From positions 124,001 through 188,000 of the forward strand of contig LOEU01000004.1 in the NCBI GenBank assembly GCA_001516025.1: DNA of 64,000 nt. Direction: 5' to 3'. The translations under genes and the position numbers were made by a program. Under the pieces are notes generated by a model. The model did no database searches and had not been told where the DNA came from. It saw only the letters and a program-made list of their open reading frames with translations. The DNA comes from a bacterium BRH_c32 (GTDB taxonomy: Bacteria > Bacteroidota > Ignavibacteria > Ignavibacteriales > Melioribacteraceae). Shown here one piece after another: positions 53,993 to 63,891 of the stretch. Position 1 is the first letter of the stretch; every line of letters starts with the position of its first letter.

Positions 53993-56320
53993 TTATTTAG
54001 TCATCGAATAGGGGAGTGAATCGTATGAAGTACCCCAATTATTATTCGGCTCCGATTGCATTACAAATTTTAATTGACCGCCGTTTATTATCTCATCATG
54101 AGTAATAAATGTGCGGTTAATTTTTTTGCCGTTGAGAAATAATTCCTTTATATAAATATTTTCATCGGATAAATTTTCTGCCGTTATCATAAATGACTTT
54201 CCGTTTTCTAAATTTATTGAAGCCGAATTAACCGCGGGACTTCCGATTACGTATTCATTACTTCCGGGAGCAACAGGATAGAATCCCATTACGCTGAATA
54301 TATACCAAGCCGACATCTGTCCGCAATCATCATTACCGCATAGACCATGCGGCTCGGGCTTATACATTGTATTTATTATCTGATGAATTCGTTCCTGAGT
54401 TTTCCATGGCGCACCGGCATAATTATACATATATGGAACGTGATGCGAAGGTTCATTACCATGAACATAATTACCAATCATACCCACTCGTGTTACGTCT
54501 TCACTTTCGCCGAAATATTTATCGGGGAGATCGACCGTGAAAAGAGAATCGAGCCATGTAACAAGTTTATCGTTTCCGCCTAGTAGATTTATAAATCCTT
54601 TAATATCCTGCGGGACGTAGAGCGAATAGTTCCAAGCGTTTCCTTCGATATATCCTTGTCCCGAAACACTCAGCGGATCGAATGGTGTTTTAAATGTTCC
54701 ATCGGTATTACGTGCTCTCATATAATGAGTTTTAGAGTCGTAAATATTTTTGAAACTCTCTGCACGTTTGGCAAAAATTGCCGCTTCATTTTTCTTGCCT
54801 AATTTCTCGGCAAAGCGATATATCGTCCAATCGTCATAAGCATATTCTAAAGTTTTCGATGCTGAATTAGATGAGATATTCTCGGGCACGTATCCATATT
54901 GCTTATATGCGCCTATGCCGTCATTAGGGTCATAGTTAGCGCTCGATACCACTGCTTGAAATGCTTTCTCAATATCGAATCCTTTAATCCCTTTCATATA
55001 AGCATCCGCAATTACCGGTACAGCATGATAACCGATCATGCACCAATTTTCATTTGCCCAATGAGACCATATTGGAAGAATATGATGAACGCTCTGCTCG
55101 TAATGTGCAATCATAGAATTTACGATATCACTTGTTCGGTTCTGCTGAATAATTGTATATAGAGGGTGAAGTGCTCTATATGTATCCCAAAGTGAAAACG
55201 TTGTGTAATTATCGGATTTGGTGTTTTTGTAAATATTCTGATCCAGTCCGCGGTATTCTCCATTCACGTCCGAGAATACTACCGGATTAAGGAAGGCATG
55301 ATACATCGATGTATAAAAATTTTCCATCTTTATTTCATCGGCTTCGATAGTGATTTTAGAAAGTTCTTTATTCCATTTATCTTTAGCATCGGATACAGTT
55401 TTTTCAAAGTCCCAACCGGGAATTTCCGATTTAAGATTCTCGATTGCATTATTAGTACTCACACCGGAGATGCCGACTTTAACTAATATCTCTTCTCCTT
55501 CATCGGTATCAAAATCGAAATAGCATTTTATTTTCGAGCCGGCACGTTCGGGGAAATTATCATTCTCGTTCCATCTTCTCCAGAAGCCACGATAAAGCAT
55601 CTGCTCTTCGTTTCTGAAACCATAAGATTTGAATGGTTTAGAGAATTCAATTGCGAAATAGATATAACGAGTGCGAGCCCAACCGTTCGTCTGCCTATAA
55701 CCTGTTATTAATGTGCTATTTTCCTTTCTTACAAATGACCAAACATTTTTCCCGTCATAATTATAAATGCCATAAGTGAGATCGAGGATGATATGAGCCG
55801 AATCAGATTTAGGAAATTGATATTTATGAAATCCTGCATGAGGAGTTGCACTCAAAGTAGCCTTAATATTATAGTCTTCGAGCTGAACCGAATAAAATCC
55901 GGGAGATGCTTTCTCATTTGAATGAGAGAAACGGGAACGATAACCGCTTTCGGGATTATCCTTCGTTCCGGGGTTTAATCGCAGTTTTCCTACTGTCGGC
56001 ATAATTAATAGATCGCCAAGATCCGAGTGCCCCGTACCGTTAAAATGTGTATGAGCAAATCCCACTATTGTTTTATCTGTATATTGATAACCGGCGCAAT
56101 ATTTATATACCTCGGGATTATAATTTTTCCCATAGCTGAATAATACTGAATCGGTTTCGGGACTAAGCTGAACTAATCCGAATGGAACCGCGGCTCCCGG
56201 AAATGTATGCCCCATATCGTCCGTACCGATTAATGGATTAACGTAATCAGCAGGAGTTTTTTTCTGTGCATTTAAGTTTAGACTTATTGCAAGTAAAAAC
56301 AATACAAAAATTTTTTTCAT
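53993..56320 (-). CDS. Secreted GH92 alpha-mannosidase
   Basis: The 775-residue protein has a signal peptide ending near LNAQK. The GH92 order is complete: YVNPLIGTDDMGHTFPGA, HFNGTGHSDLGD, WDTYRALHPLYT, SKTLEYAYDDW with the likely acid region, and GNDDCGQMSAWYIFS with the base Asp pair. These enzymes are Ca-dependent and invert mannose linkages, usually alpha-1,2 or alpha-1,3. It follows the GH5 gene after 9 bp on the same strand and would act in the periplasm or at the surface. It differs from the GH92 half of the fusion at 43695 in both length and motif details. Confidence 0.92.
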   Translation of the reverse strand: MKKIFVLFLLAISLNLNAQKKTPADYVNPLIGTDDMGHTFPGAAVPFGLVQLSPETDSVLFSYGKNYNPEVYKYCAGYQYTDKTIVGFAHTHFNGTGHSDLGDLLIMPTVGKLRLNPGTKDNPESGYRSRFSHSNEKASPGFYSVQLEDYNIKATLSATPHAGFHKYQFPKSDSAHIILDLTYGIYNYDGKNVWSFVRKENSTLITGYRQTNGWARTRYIYFAIEFSKPFKSYGFRNEEQMLYRGFWRRWNENDNFPERAGSKIKCYFDFDTDEGEEILVKVGISGVSTNNAIENLKSEIPGWDFEKTVSDAKDKWNKELSKITIEADEIKMENFYTSMYHAFLNPVVFSDVNGEYRGLDQNIYKNTKSDNYTTFSLWDTYRALHPLYTIIQQNRTSDIVNSMIAHYEQSVHHILPIWSHWANENWCMIGYHAVPVIADAYMKGIKGFDIEKAFQAVVSSANYDPNDGIGAYKQYGYVPENISSNSASKTLEYAYDDWTIYRFAEKLGKKNEAAIFAKRAESFKNIYDSKTHYMRARNTDGTFKTPFDPLSVSGQGYIEGNAWNYSLYVPQDIKGFINLLGGNDKLVTWLDSLFTVDLPDKYFGESEDVTRVGMIGNYVHGNEPSHHVPYMYNYAGAPWKTQERIHQIINTMYKPEPHGLCGNDDCGQMSAWYIFSVMGFYPVAPGSNEYVIGSPAVNSASINLENGKSFMITAENLSDENIYIKELFLNGKKINRTFITHDEIINGGQLKFVMQSEPNNNWGTSYDSLPYSMTK

Positions 56321-56329
56321 TTGAGTCTC

Positions 56330-58285
56330 TTATTTAACTACGATTAATTTTTTTATTGAACTAAATTCGGGAGTTTCTAATTCATAAAAATAAACTCCGC
56401 TCGATAAATTAGTTGCATTAAATGCAACCGAGTGCAATCCGGTGCGTTTATTTTCATTTACTAATTCGTTTACAATCTCGCCGAGAGTATTAAAAATTTT
56501 TAGTTTTACGTGTGTCTCTTTGGCAATATAATATTCAATAGTAGTAGTAGGATTAAATGGGTTAGGATAATTTTGATATAATTGAAATTCATTCGGTAGT
56601 GTAACTTCACTTGCTACCGAAACAGGATTGGAGTCAACTATTTTAATATCATCGAACGAAAGTTTTATTCCTTTTAAATCATTATGCTCGGCAACTATTT
56701 GAAAGAGATTTACTTCCTTCCAATCAAATTTACCTTGGGAATTATACCACTGCTCGTTATCCCAAGAACCGGTCTCGGAAAAATTATTTAATGGAATTTG
56801 GACGTGCTGCCAAGAGCCATCGAACTTCGTTTTTGATTTATCGATTGTTATCGCATTGCGCCAAGGGTGGTCTTCATTATTAATTTTTGCATCAACGAAC
56901 CGCATTTCAAAACGAGTTTCCTTTTCTCCCTTAAACCAAAAATCGAGAGCGAAACCTTTTGAAACGAGATAACTAAAATCTTTTTTCCTTTTGAAGAAGA
57001 AAGAGAAATTGCCATAGCGATCGGAATTTTCCCAAGAAAGATAAAATTCACCGGCTTTAGGAGAATCGGTTTCATAGAGCTTAAGTTCGCCGCCGCTCCA
57101 ATCGGTGAAATTTAGCTCAGAAGAAATATAATCATCATAAAAAACGATCGCTGATGAATCGGGACTAAATGTATCAATCTTTTGTGGCGGTGGATTAAAT
57201 CCGAGCGCATTAATCATCGGGATATTGATATCATAATCAAAACGCTCGAGCGAATTTTTATTAAATATCCCGAATCCTCCTTTATAATCCCACGCAGTCC
57301 AAGTAATTCCTAGTTGATCAAGGTAATGCTTGATAATCACATACCAAGCGATGCGATCGTTCGGATCGGAATTAATCATATATACTCCGAACTCTCCGCA
57401 GAAAATCGGTACGTTTCTTTTTTTAGAAAATTCAGAAGCGATATCAAGTAGTTTTCTTACTTCGGAAATTTTGCCCTCTTTTTTATAATCGTTATAAGAC
57501 CATTTCAGCCAAGTGTTCTCGAGTTCAGTAGGAATAGCGGGCATTCTTGCTTCATCATAAGGGAAGGGAATATTTTTTACAGGTTCCATTGAAGGTGTGG
57601 ACCAACTCGCTCCTTGATGTGTATAAAGAAACGGATCATAAAAGTGATAGGTATAGATTAAGTTTTTATCTTCATAAACGGGCATCTGATCTAAGCTATT
57701 ATAACTATTAAAATTCGATCCGCCGATTATAATCGTATGAACAGTGTCTATTTCGCGAATTGCATTTATTACTTCTAATTGAGCTTTATTCCAATCCGCT
57801 TCGTTTATTCCATGCGGTTCATTTAATATTTCATAATAGATTAATTCGGAACGATCTTTATAATGCTCTGCCATCTGTTTCCAAATTGGCACTAATTTTT
57901 CGGCGATGTTTGGTTCGGTCGGAACGCTCGGAACGAAAGTATGATTATCAAGTATAAGATGCAGTTGTAGTTCTTCTGCCCAATCGACAATCTTATCAAG
58001 AAATCGAAAGAGTAATGAATCGATAGTATAATTAGGTGAACCGTTAGTATAATAATTAAGATTAATAGGCAGACGGATTACATCAGCTCCGAGAGACTTT
58101 ATATTCTCCAAATCATTTTTACCATAAGCCCCGAAATTGAGTTTATTAATATCGTTGCCTTGCTGCATCCACATCGTAAGATTGAATCCATGCTTGAATG
58201 GCGGTTTTGGCTGTGATAGTAAAGGAGATAAATTCGGTGATAAAATTAAAAAAGATATGAGAAATAAAAGTAGAGGTTTTTTCAT
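56330..58285 (-). CDS. Secreted GH5 glycanase with carbohydrate-binding domain and T9SS tag
   Basis: The ATG at 58285 gives 651 residues with a signal peptide (KKPLLLFLISFLIL). An upstream TTG at 58300 would add five residues. The GH5 barrel has DVIRLPINLNYY, HLILDNH, acid/base Glu156 in YYEILNEPHG and nucleophile Glu298 in IFCGEFGVY. A beta-sandwich resembling CBM11-type binding domains follows (about 380-555, with GSWQHVQIPLNNF). The C-terminus NYPNPFNPTTTIEYYI, GVYFYELE and KKLIVVK is a T9SS sorting domain. It is predicted to be a cell-surface beta-glucanase or mannanase. Histidine kinase genes lie 36 bp upstream on the same strand. Confidence 0.9.
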   Translation of the reverse strand: MKKPLLLFLISFLILSPNLSPLLSQPKPPFKHGFNLTMWMQQGNDINKLNFGAYGKNDLENIKSLGADVIRLPINLNYYTNGSPNYTIDSLLFRFLDKIVDWAEELQLHLILDNHTFVPSVPTEPNIAEKLVPIWKQMAEHYKDRSELIYYEILNEPHGINEADWNKAQLEVINAIREIDTVHTIIIGGSNFNSYNSLDQMPVYEDKNLIYTYHFYDPFLYTHQGASWSTPSMEPVKNIPFPYDEARMPAIPTELENTWLKWSYNDYKKEGKISEVRKLLDIASEFSKKRNVPIFCGEFGVYMINSDPNDRIAWYVIIKHYLDQLGITWTAWDYKGGFGIFNKNSLERFDYDINIPMINALGFNPPPQKIDTFSPDSSAIVFYDDYISSELNFTDWSGGELKLYETDSPKAGEFYLSWENSDRYGNFSFFFKRKKDFSYLVSKGFALDFWFKGEKETRFEMRFVDAKINNEDHPWRNAITIDKSKTKFDGSWQHVQIPLNNFSETGSWDNEQWYNSQGKFDWKEVNLFQIVAEHNDLKGIKLSFDDIKIVDSNPVSVASEVTLPNEFQLYQNYPNPFNPTTTIEYYIAKETHVKLKIFNTLGEIVNELVNENKRTGLHSVAFNATNLSSGVYFYELETPEFSSIKKLIVVK

Positions 58286-58321
58286 GAAGATTTTCCGCAA
58301 ATATTATGAATCTTATCTGAG

Positions 58322-59824
58322 CTAGTCTATTCCCTTAAAAAGTATTTTGAAGGTAGTTCCTTCATGTTTTTTACTTTTGACGTCAATAAGGGCATTGTTA
58401 ATATGACAATATCTTTTGACTAATGCTAATCCCAAACCATTACCTTCAAAGCTTCTCGTATAGCCCTGCTCTTCTTGCTGAAACGGTGAAAAGATCATCG
58501 GAAGGAATTCTTCGCTCATCCCAATTCCCGTATCTCGAATTTCGACAATTACATCATGATCTTTTTTCTCGAGTGATATTTGTACGAATCCCTTTAATGT
58601 ATATTTTATTGCGTTATCGATTAGGTTAGCAAAGACCTGTATTATGCTATATTCGTCTCCGCTTATTTTTACGTTGCTGCTATTTTTGGAATAGATTAAA
58701 CGAATGCCTTTGGCTTCGGCACTCCTTTTATATTCGGTATAAAGTGGATCGATCACAATCGAATCCAAATTAATCTCTTTTAATGTCGGTTCATATAGTC
58801 CCGATTGAAGTTCGGACATATTGAGAATTGCGTCTATTGTTCTTATTATTCTTTTTGAAGCATTTTCCACGCATGGAAATAGGTCATCATATTCTTTTTC
58901 TATTTTGCCATGAACCACTTCTCCAATTAAATTAACGCTGCTAAGGATTACATTTATTGGTGTTCTTATTTCGTGAGACATTTGGTTTAGAAATTCGGTC
59001 TTTATTAAATCAGATTTCTCCGCCATCTCTTTGGCTTTTATAATTTCGTCCTTAATTTCCTTCTGCTTAGTAATATCATTTATCGTAGTAATAAAATTAA
59101 GCGGCTTACCGTCTTTATCTCTTTGAAGTACGGTACTGATATCAGTCCATACTATATGTCCATCTTTGTGAATATATCTTTTTCCCCATCTTGCTCGTGT
59201 TTTCCTTCCCGATAATATTTCTTTTACAATCTCTTCGTTATAAGGAATATCATTTGGGTGAGTAAGCTCACGCCAATTTATATTTAAGAGCTCCTCCTTC
59301 TTATAACCTAATATATCTGCGTAAGAATTATTCATTTCCATAAAGCCGTCTGTACTCGTTATAGCAATACCTACCGTGGTATTCATAAAAACTTCTTTGA
59401 ATTTTTGTTGGGTCTCCTTCAGAATTTCTTCATTCTTAAGACGCGAGGATATATCTTTTATTGCAACGATATGAACTGCAGTTTCATTTATTTTGAAAAA
59501 TTCTCCAGTAATTTCCACCGGGAATATCGAGCCATCTTTTCGTTTATGGTATCTTATCGGAATCCGAATGGAGTGATCCAGCAGGTTATCGAAACTTCTT
59601 GTTACTTTTTCTGTCTTCTCCGGTTCGGCAGAGAGATCGGTATTCTTTAATATGGCTAATTCCTCTTGTGTGTAGCCATACATCTTTTCTACTGCTTCAT
59701 TTGTCTTTAATAGCGTACCATCCTCATTCCTTATTAATAGGAGAGCATCAGTAACTGATTCAAATAATTTATTATATAGTTTCTCGGTATTTTTTAATTC
59801 TCCGAGATCAAATTCGTTATTCAT
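58322..59824 (-). CDS. PAS-PAS sensor histidine kinase
   Basis: The 500-residue cytoplasmic kinase has two PAS domains (about 13-130 and 140-255; YGYTQEELA and LGYKKEELL mark them). The dimerisation domain has His284 in QMSHEIRTPIN, and the ATPase domain has NLIDNAIKYT (N box), DTGIGMS (G1) and GNGLGLALV (G2). It overlaps the other kinase by 4 bp and the kinase cores are clearly related, pointing to tandem duplication. There are no transmembrane helices, so it senses a cytoplasmic signal such as redox state or a ligand. No response regulator is encoded in the window. Confidence 0.93.
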   Translation of the reverse strand: MNNEFDLGELKNTEKLYNKLFESVTDALLLIRNEDGTLLKTNEAVEKMYGYTQEELAILKNTDLSAEPEKTEKVTRSFDNLLDHSIRIPIRYHKRKDGSIFPVEITGEFFKINETAVHIVAIKDISSRLKNEEILKETQQKFKEVFMNTTVGIAITSTDGFMEMNNSYADILGYKKEELLNINWRELTHPNDIPYNEEIVKEILSGRKTRARWGKRYIHKDGHIVWTDISTVLQRDKDGKPLNFITTINDITKQKEIKDEIIKAKEMAEKSDLIKTEFLNQMSHEIRTPINVILSSVNLIGEVVHGKIEKEYDDLFPCVENASKRIIRTIDAILNMSELQSGLYEPTLKEINLDSIVIDPLYTEYKRSAEAKGIRLIYSKNSSNVKISGDEYSIIQVFANLIDNAIKYTLKGFVQISLEKKDHDVIVEIRDTGIGMSEEFLPMIFSPFQQEEQGYTRSFEGNGLGLALVKRYCHINNALIDVKSKKHEGTTFKILFKGID

Positions 59825-61527
59825 TCTAATCCATTAAAAGTTATTTGAAAAGAAGAACCTTTTCCCTTTTCACTTATTACATCTATTTCAGCATTATTAA
59901 TTTTGCAATATCTTTTTACTAAAGCCAGACCAAGACCATTACCGTCATAACTTCTTGAATAGCCTTGCTCCTCTTGTGAAAATGGTTCAAATATTTTTTC
60001 CAAATATTCTTCGCTAATCCCTATTCCGGAATCCGCTATTCTTACTATAATATTTTTTTCGTGCGATTCAAAGACCTTCAACTTAACGAAACCTTCATTG
60101 GTATATTTAATTGCATTATCAATAAGATTAGAAAAAATTTGTCCAATGCTATATTCATCTCCGTATATAGTAGGCAATATATCATAATGGAAATCAAAAT
60201 CAATATTTTTCGAGCGAGCATTCACTTTATATTGCGATAATATCGGGTCTAAAATATCTTTCTTTAGATTAATGTTTCTATATACTGTTTCGTAAGAGCC
60301 TGTTTGTAATTCAGATATGTTTAATATCATATTAATAGTTCTGATAATTCGATTACCCGCAATCTCAATCGATTCAAAACTGCCTTTGAGATCGGAACTG
60401 GTATTGAAATTCCCTTCCTCCAATTCCAATTTAATAAAATTGGTGTAATTAAGAATAATGTTTAGAGGTGAACGGATCTCATGAGACATCTGAGCAAGGA
60501 ACTCTGATTTAAGTTTATTTGCTTTATCGGCATCATCCTTTGCTCTTATTAATTCACGAACCATAATCTTAAGATTATTCTCGGCTCTCAATTTTTCATC
60601 CTGAAGATCGAACTTATGGAGTGCATAAGAGATATCATTTGCCACTTCTTCGAAGAGTGATTTCTCGTCCTGATCGTTTATATACATCCGATCCAGCATT
60701 ACCGAAAGGATTCCGAAAGTTTTACCCGAATGGAAAAGTTTAATTGTGAATCTTCCTTTTTGGCTATTCTTTTTATTCAAAAAACAATCTGTGCAATCAC
60801 TCTCCACATCGGCAACAATTTGAACTCCGCTCTTTGAAAGTGCTTTCTTTTGGCAGGGAGTTAAAATTTTTCTTCTAAAGTTCGCTTTGATTGTTTCAGT
60901 AGCAATATCATTGCCCGAAGAAGCAATATCAATAAAATTTAATTCTTTATCCAAGAGGGCTATATAAGCGTGGTCATAGCCTCTTAAATGCGTTAATAAA
61001 TTACATGTCTTTTTTAATAATTCTGTTTTGGAAGTTTCTTGAACTATTAGTTGATTCACGTTTCGTATTGAAGCAAGGATTAGATTAAGATGTTTGATTC
61101 GTGCTTCGTTATTAATCCGCTCGGTAATATCAAAGAATAAAACTGCAAACTTACCAAACCCGGGGCTATATGCTCGCACTTCATAATATTTATTTAGTTC
61201 GGCAATATAGTTCTCGAATTGTGTCGGGTTGCCCGTAAGTGCTACATTTCCAAATATCTTAATCCAGTATTCTTCTATACCTGGTAAAATATTTTTAACG
61301 CATTTGCCTATAATATTCTCTGCTTTTAATCCGGTTAATCTTTCGAATTCAGGATTGACTGCTAAATAGCGATAATCGATAGGATTTTGATTTTCATCTG
61401 TAATTACTTCATGAAGCGCAAATCCCGTAATCATATTTGAAAACAGGAATTCGTAATCACTTGTTGTTAGCGCCCCAATATTGTCTTCCGGTTGCACCGA
61501 AGAATTTAAGTTATATATTTCACTCAT
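59821..61527 (-). CDS. PAS-GAF sensor histidine kinase
   Basis: The 568-residue kinase has a PAS domain (about 25-135), then a GAF-like domain (about 165-305) containing a Cys cluster (Cys225, Cys245, Cys248 in the CTDC stretch) that could bind metal or sense redox state. A coiled linker and the phosphoacceptor His349 in QMSHEIRSPLN follow. N, G1 and G2 boxes are present (NLIDNAIKYT, DSGIGIS, GNGLGLALV). The stop overlaps the next kinase start by 4 bp (ATGA). It is cytoplasmic, and its core is paralogous to the next gene. The signal is unknown, and the partner regulator is not in the window. Confidence 0.92.
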   Translation of the reverse strand: MSEIYNLNSSVQPEDNIGALTTSDYEFLFSNMITGFALHEVITDENQNPIDYRYLAVNPEFERLTGLKAENIIGKCVKNILPGIEEYWIKIFGNVALTGNPTQFENYIAELNKYYEVRAYSPGFGKFAVLFFDITERINNEARIKHLNLILASIRNVNQLIVQETSKTELLKKTCNLLTHLRGYDHAYIALLDKELNFIDIASSGNDIATETIKANFRRKILTPCQKKALSKSGVQIVADVESDCTDCFLNKKNSQKGRFTIKLFHSGKTFGILSVMLDRMYINDQDEKSLFEEVANDISYALHKFDLQDEKLRAENNLKIMVRELIRAKDDADKANKLKSEFLAQMSHEIRSPLNIILNYTNFIKLELEEGNFNTSSDLKGSFESIEIAGNRIIRTINMILNISELQTGSYETVYRNINLKKDILDPILSQYKVNARSKNIDFDFHYDILPTIYGDEYSIGQIFSNLIDNAIKYTNEGFVKLKVFESHEKNIIVRIADSGIGISEEYLEKIFEPFSQEEQGYSRSYDGNGLGLALVKRYCKINNAEIDVISEKGKGSSFQITFNGLE

Positions 61528-61648
61528 CTAAAATCTAATTCACTTATTTTATATCTCGAAATCTGAATATTCCAAATCAAAGTTCATCGGGAATTCTTCA
61601 CCACTCTATTATCGAATGAATAAATTAAATATTTAACTCATTTATATA

Positions 61649-62974
61649 TCAAAATACTCTCCCGTTTCGGAATCGAACGAGTGAATATGCGTTTAATAAT
61701 AGAGTAAAAACTAGTAATACAACGATATTAGTATAGACAGATGAAAGGGGAGCATTGCGCCAAAGGACGCTCAAGAATGCTTCCACCGACCAATATGTCA
61801 TTGTAGCTTTTGAACCGGTTTGCATCCATTCGGGCATAAACTGAATAGGGAACCATGAGCCGCCGAGAGCCGACATTACTAATATCAAAAGCATACTTAC
61901 ACCATTTGCTTGGCTTGCGGTTTTCGTAGTCGCTGTTATTATCATTGCGAATGATACCGCCGCCATTGCCGATACGATAATTACTATCATCAAATTAAAG
62001 AAGTTTGAAAATATATCGATATCAAAAAATGCCCACGAGAAAACGAATAATACTAATAGCTGAAACACTCCGAGCATTGTAGAATAAATATATTTACTCC
62101 AAAGAATATCAGCTCTCGAAACACTCATACATAGGAGCCGCTTTAGTGTCCCTTCCTGCTTTTCTTCAAAAAGCGAAGTAGCGGCTCCAGTAATTGAAAA
62201 GAGCAAAAACATCATTGCCCATCCGCCTACCGAGCGTGTCAATCCCGGATTGGATATTTCTTTCCCCACTAACTGCTCGTTATCAAACTGAATAATATTA
62301 CCCATAAAATTTGCTTCGGCACTAGTATCGGCAGAACTATTGAATAGGGAGGAAGAATCTACTTTAGTAAGTTCCGACATAAACGAATCGGAATCAACGC
62401 CAAAATACTTCGTAACGGTTTTTGTCATATCCCGATAAAAGCGTGCAGTACTATCACTGCCAATATAGTTAATTGCTTTTCTTTTCAATATGATTGGCAT
62501 CACTTTGGGGATTTGCGTCATAATGGTCTGCTGCATCGCTCCTTGAACTATTGCCGATTCAATCTCGTTCTTGGGGTCGTAATAAAACTTAAATTTAAGT
62601 GCAGATGATGTGTCAAGGAAGAAATCTTTCGGCATTACGATTGCCGCCATAATTTTTCCTCCTCTTACAAATTCTTTTGCTGATTCTTCATCAAATAAAA
62701 CTGAATCTTTGCTATCAGCGGGTAGATATTTTTTTATCATTCTAAGGGATTTGGATGTATCAAGTTTCGATTCAATTAAATCAGCTACCACAGAATTGCT
62801 ATTATTGACGAGTATGATATTAGTTTTGCCTCGAGGTCCGCTCCCTTTACCACCGAAAACATTTCCGAAAATTATTATTAGTAACATCGGAACTACAAAA
62901 GTTAATATCACGGCAGGCTTATCATTAAGAAATCTGATAATATCTTTTATCACTAAGTGGTATATATTTTTCAA
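61649..62974 (-). CDS. ABC-2 type transporter permease
   Basis: The 441-residue protein has one N-terminal transmembrane helix (about 20-42), a long extracytoplasmic domain (about 45-230) and a cluster of five hydrophobic helices at the C-terminus. The conserved GGSWFPIQFMPEWM motif lies before the last helix. This is the ABC-2 permease layout seen in YhfP/NatB-like and drug exporters. It overlaps its ATPase gene by 4 bp, so the two form one exporter. The substrate is unknown. A 121-bp gap separates it from the first kinase gene. Confidence 0.9.
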   Translation of the reverse strand: MKNIYHLVIKDIIRFLNDKPAVILTFVVPMLLIIIFGNVFGGKGSGPRGKTNIILVNNSNSVVADLIESKLDTSKSLRMIKKYLPADSKDSVLFDEESAKEFVRGGKIMAAIVMPKDFFLDTSSALKFKFYYDPKNEIESAIVQGAMQQTIMTQIPKVMPIILKRKAINYIGSDSTARFYRDMTKTVTKYFGVDSDSFMSELTKVDSSSLFNSSADTSAEANFMGNIIQFDNEQLVGKEISNPGLTRSVGGWAMMFLLFSITGAATSLFEEKQEGTLKRLLCMSVSRADILWSKYIYSTMLGVFQLLVLFVFSWAFFDIDIFSNFFNLMIVIIVSAMAAVSFAMIITATTKTASQANGVSMLLILVMSALGGSWFPIQFMPEWMQTGSKATMTYWSVEAFLSVLWRNAPLSSVYTNIVVLLVFTLLLNAYSLVRFRNGRVF

Positions 62975-63891
62975 TCTCTTAAGCTCCTTCCGGTTAAATT
63001 AAGAAAAACGTCTTCTAATGTGGCTCGGCTTACTTGAACGAATTCGTTATGAATCCCTTCCTCTTCTAATCTGATAAAAGTCTTTGAATGTTGCTTGTAT
63101 TTATCATTTACGATCAGTTCATAATAAAAATCGTGCTCGGATATTATTCCCATATCACTGATAGCAGAAATTTTGTCTTGTGTAAAAGCCGTTTTCTGAA
63201 TTTTTATTGTTTCTTTTTGCTCGAGCATGTTTATTAAATCGACGAGTGTTCCTTGAGCAATAATTTTTCCGTTATCGATAATCGCCAGGCGGGAACAAAG
63301 CCGCTCGGCTTCTTCCATATAATGTGTCGTATATAAAATTGTTTTGCCTTCTTTATTCAAATCGTGAAGCATCTCGAAAATTGCATTGCGAGATTGAGGG
63401 TCAACTCCCACAGTCGGTTCATCGCATAATATTATATCGGGATTATGAAGAAGACTTACTGCAAGATTAATTCTCCTTTTCATCCCACCCGAAAAGTCCT
63501 TGACCTTATCTTTCTTTCTATCGGTTAATTGAACTAGCTCCATCACTTCATTAATTTTTTTCTCTAATTCATTTCCTTTGAGATCAAAAATGCTTCCGAA
63601 AATTTTTAGATTTTGATAAGCGGTGAGTTCGAGATAGAGCGCAATCTCTTGTGGTACGTATCCGATCTTTTTTCTTAGCTGTGTGTTCTCGATTGTTATA
63701 TCTTCTCCGTCAATCGAAACGTTTCCGAGCTCCGGTTCTAGATATCCTATGATAGTATTTATTAGTGTCGTTTTGCCTGCTCCATTCGGTCCTAGGAGCC
63801 CAAAAAATTCTCCCTTTTCTATATCTAAGGAGATATTATCTAATGCTGTAAGACTTCCAAAAGACTTTGTAATGTTTTTGATTTTTAACAT
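62971..63891 (-). CDS. ABC exporter ATP-binding protein
   Basis: The ATPase has Walker A GPNGAGKTT, Q-loop YVPQEIALY, signature FSGGMKRR, Walker B IILCDEPTVG and H-loop TTHYMEEAE, typical of ABC-2 drug or polysaccharide exporters. The ATG at 63891 begins at the conserved MLKIKNITKSFG. An in-frame TTG at 63918 would add nine residues; neither start has a good SD. It powers the permease encoded directly downstream with a 4-bp overlap. The remaining bases to the window end hold no recognisable gene. Confidence 0.92.
   Translation of the reverse strand: MLKIKNITKSFGSLTALDNISLDIEKGEFFGLLGPNGAGKTTLINTIIGYLEPELGNVSIDGEDITIENTQLRKKIGYVPQEIALYLELTAYQNLKIFGSIFDLKGNELEKKINEVMELVQLTDRKKDKVKDFSGGMKRRINLAVSLLHNPDIILCDEPTVGVDPQSRNAIFEMLHDLNKEGKTILYTTHYMEEAERLCSRLAIIDNGKIIAQGTLVDLINMLEQKETIKIQKTAFTQDKISAISDMGIISEHDFYYELIVNDKYKQHSKTFIRLEEEGIHNEFVQVSRATLEDVFLNLTGRSLRD

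Noticed and set aside
62610..63002. 130-residue open frame on the plus strand
   Set aside because: It is antisense to the ABC-2 permease extracytoplasmic domain and has no recognisable domain or SD.
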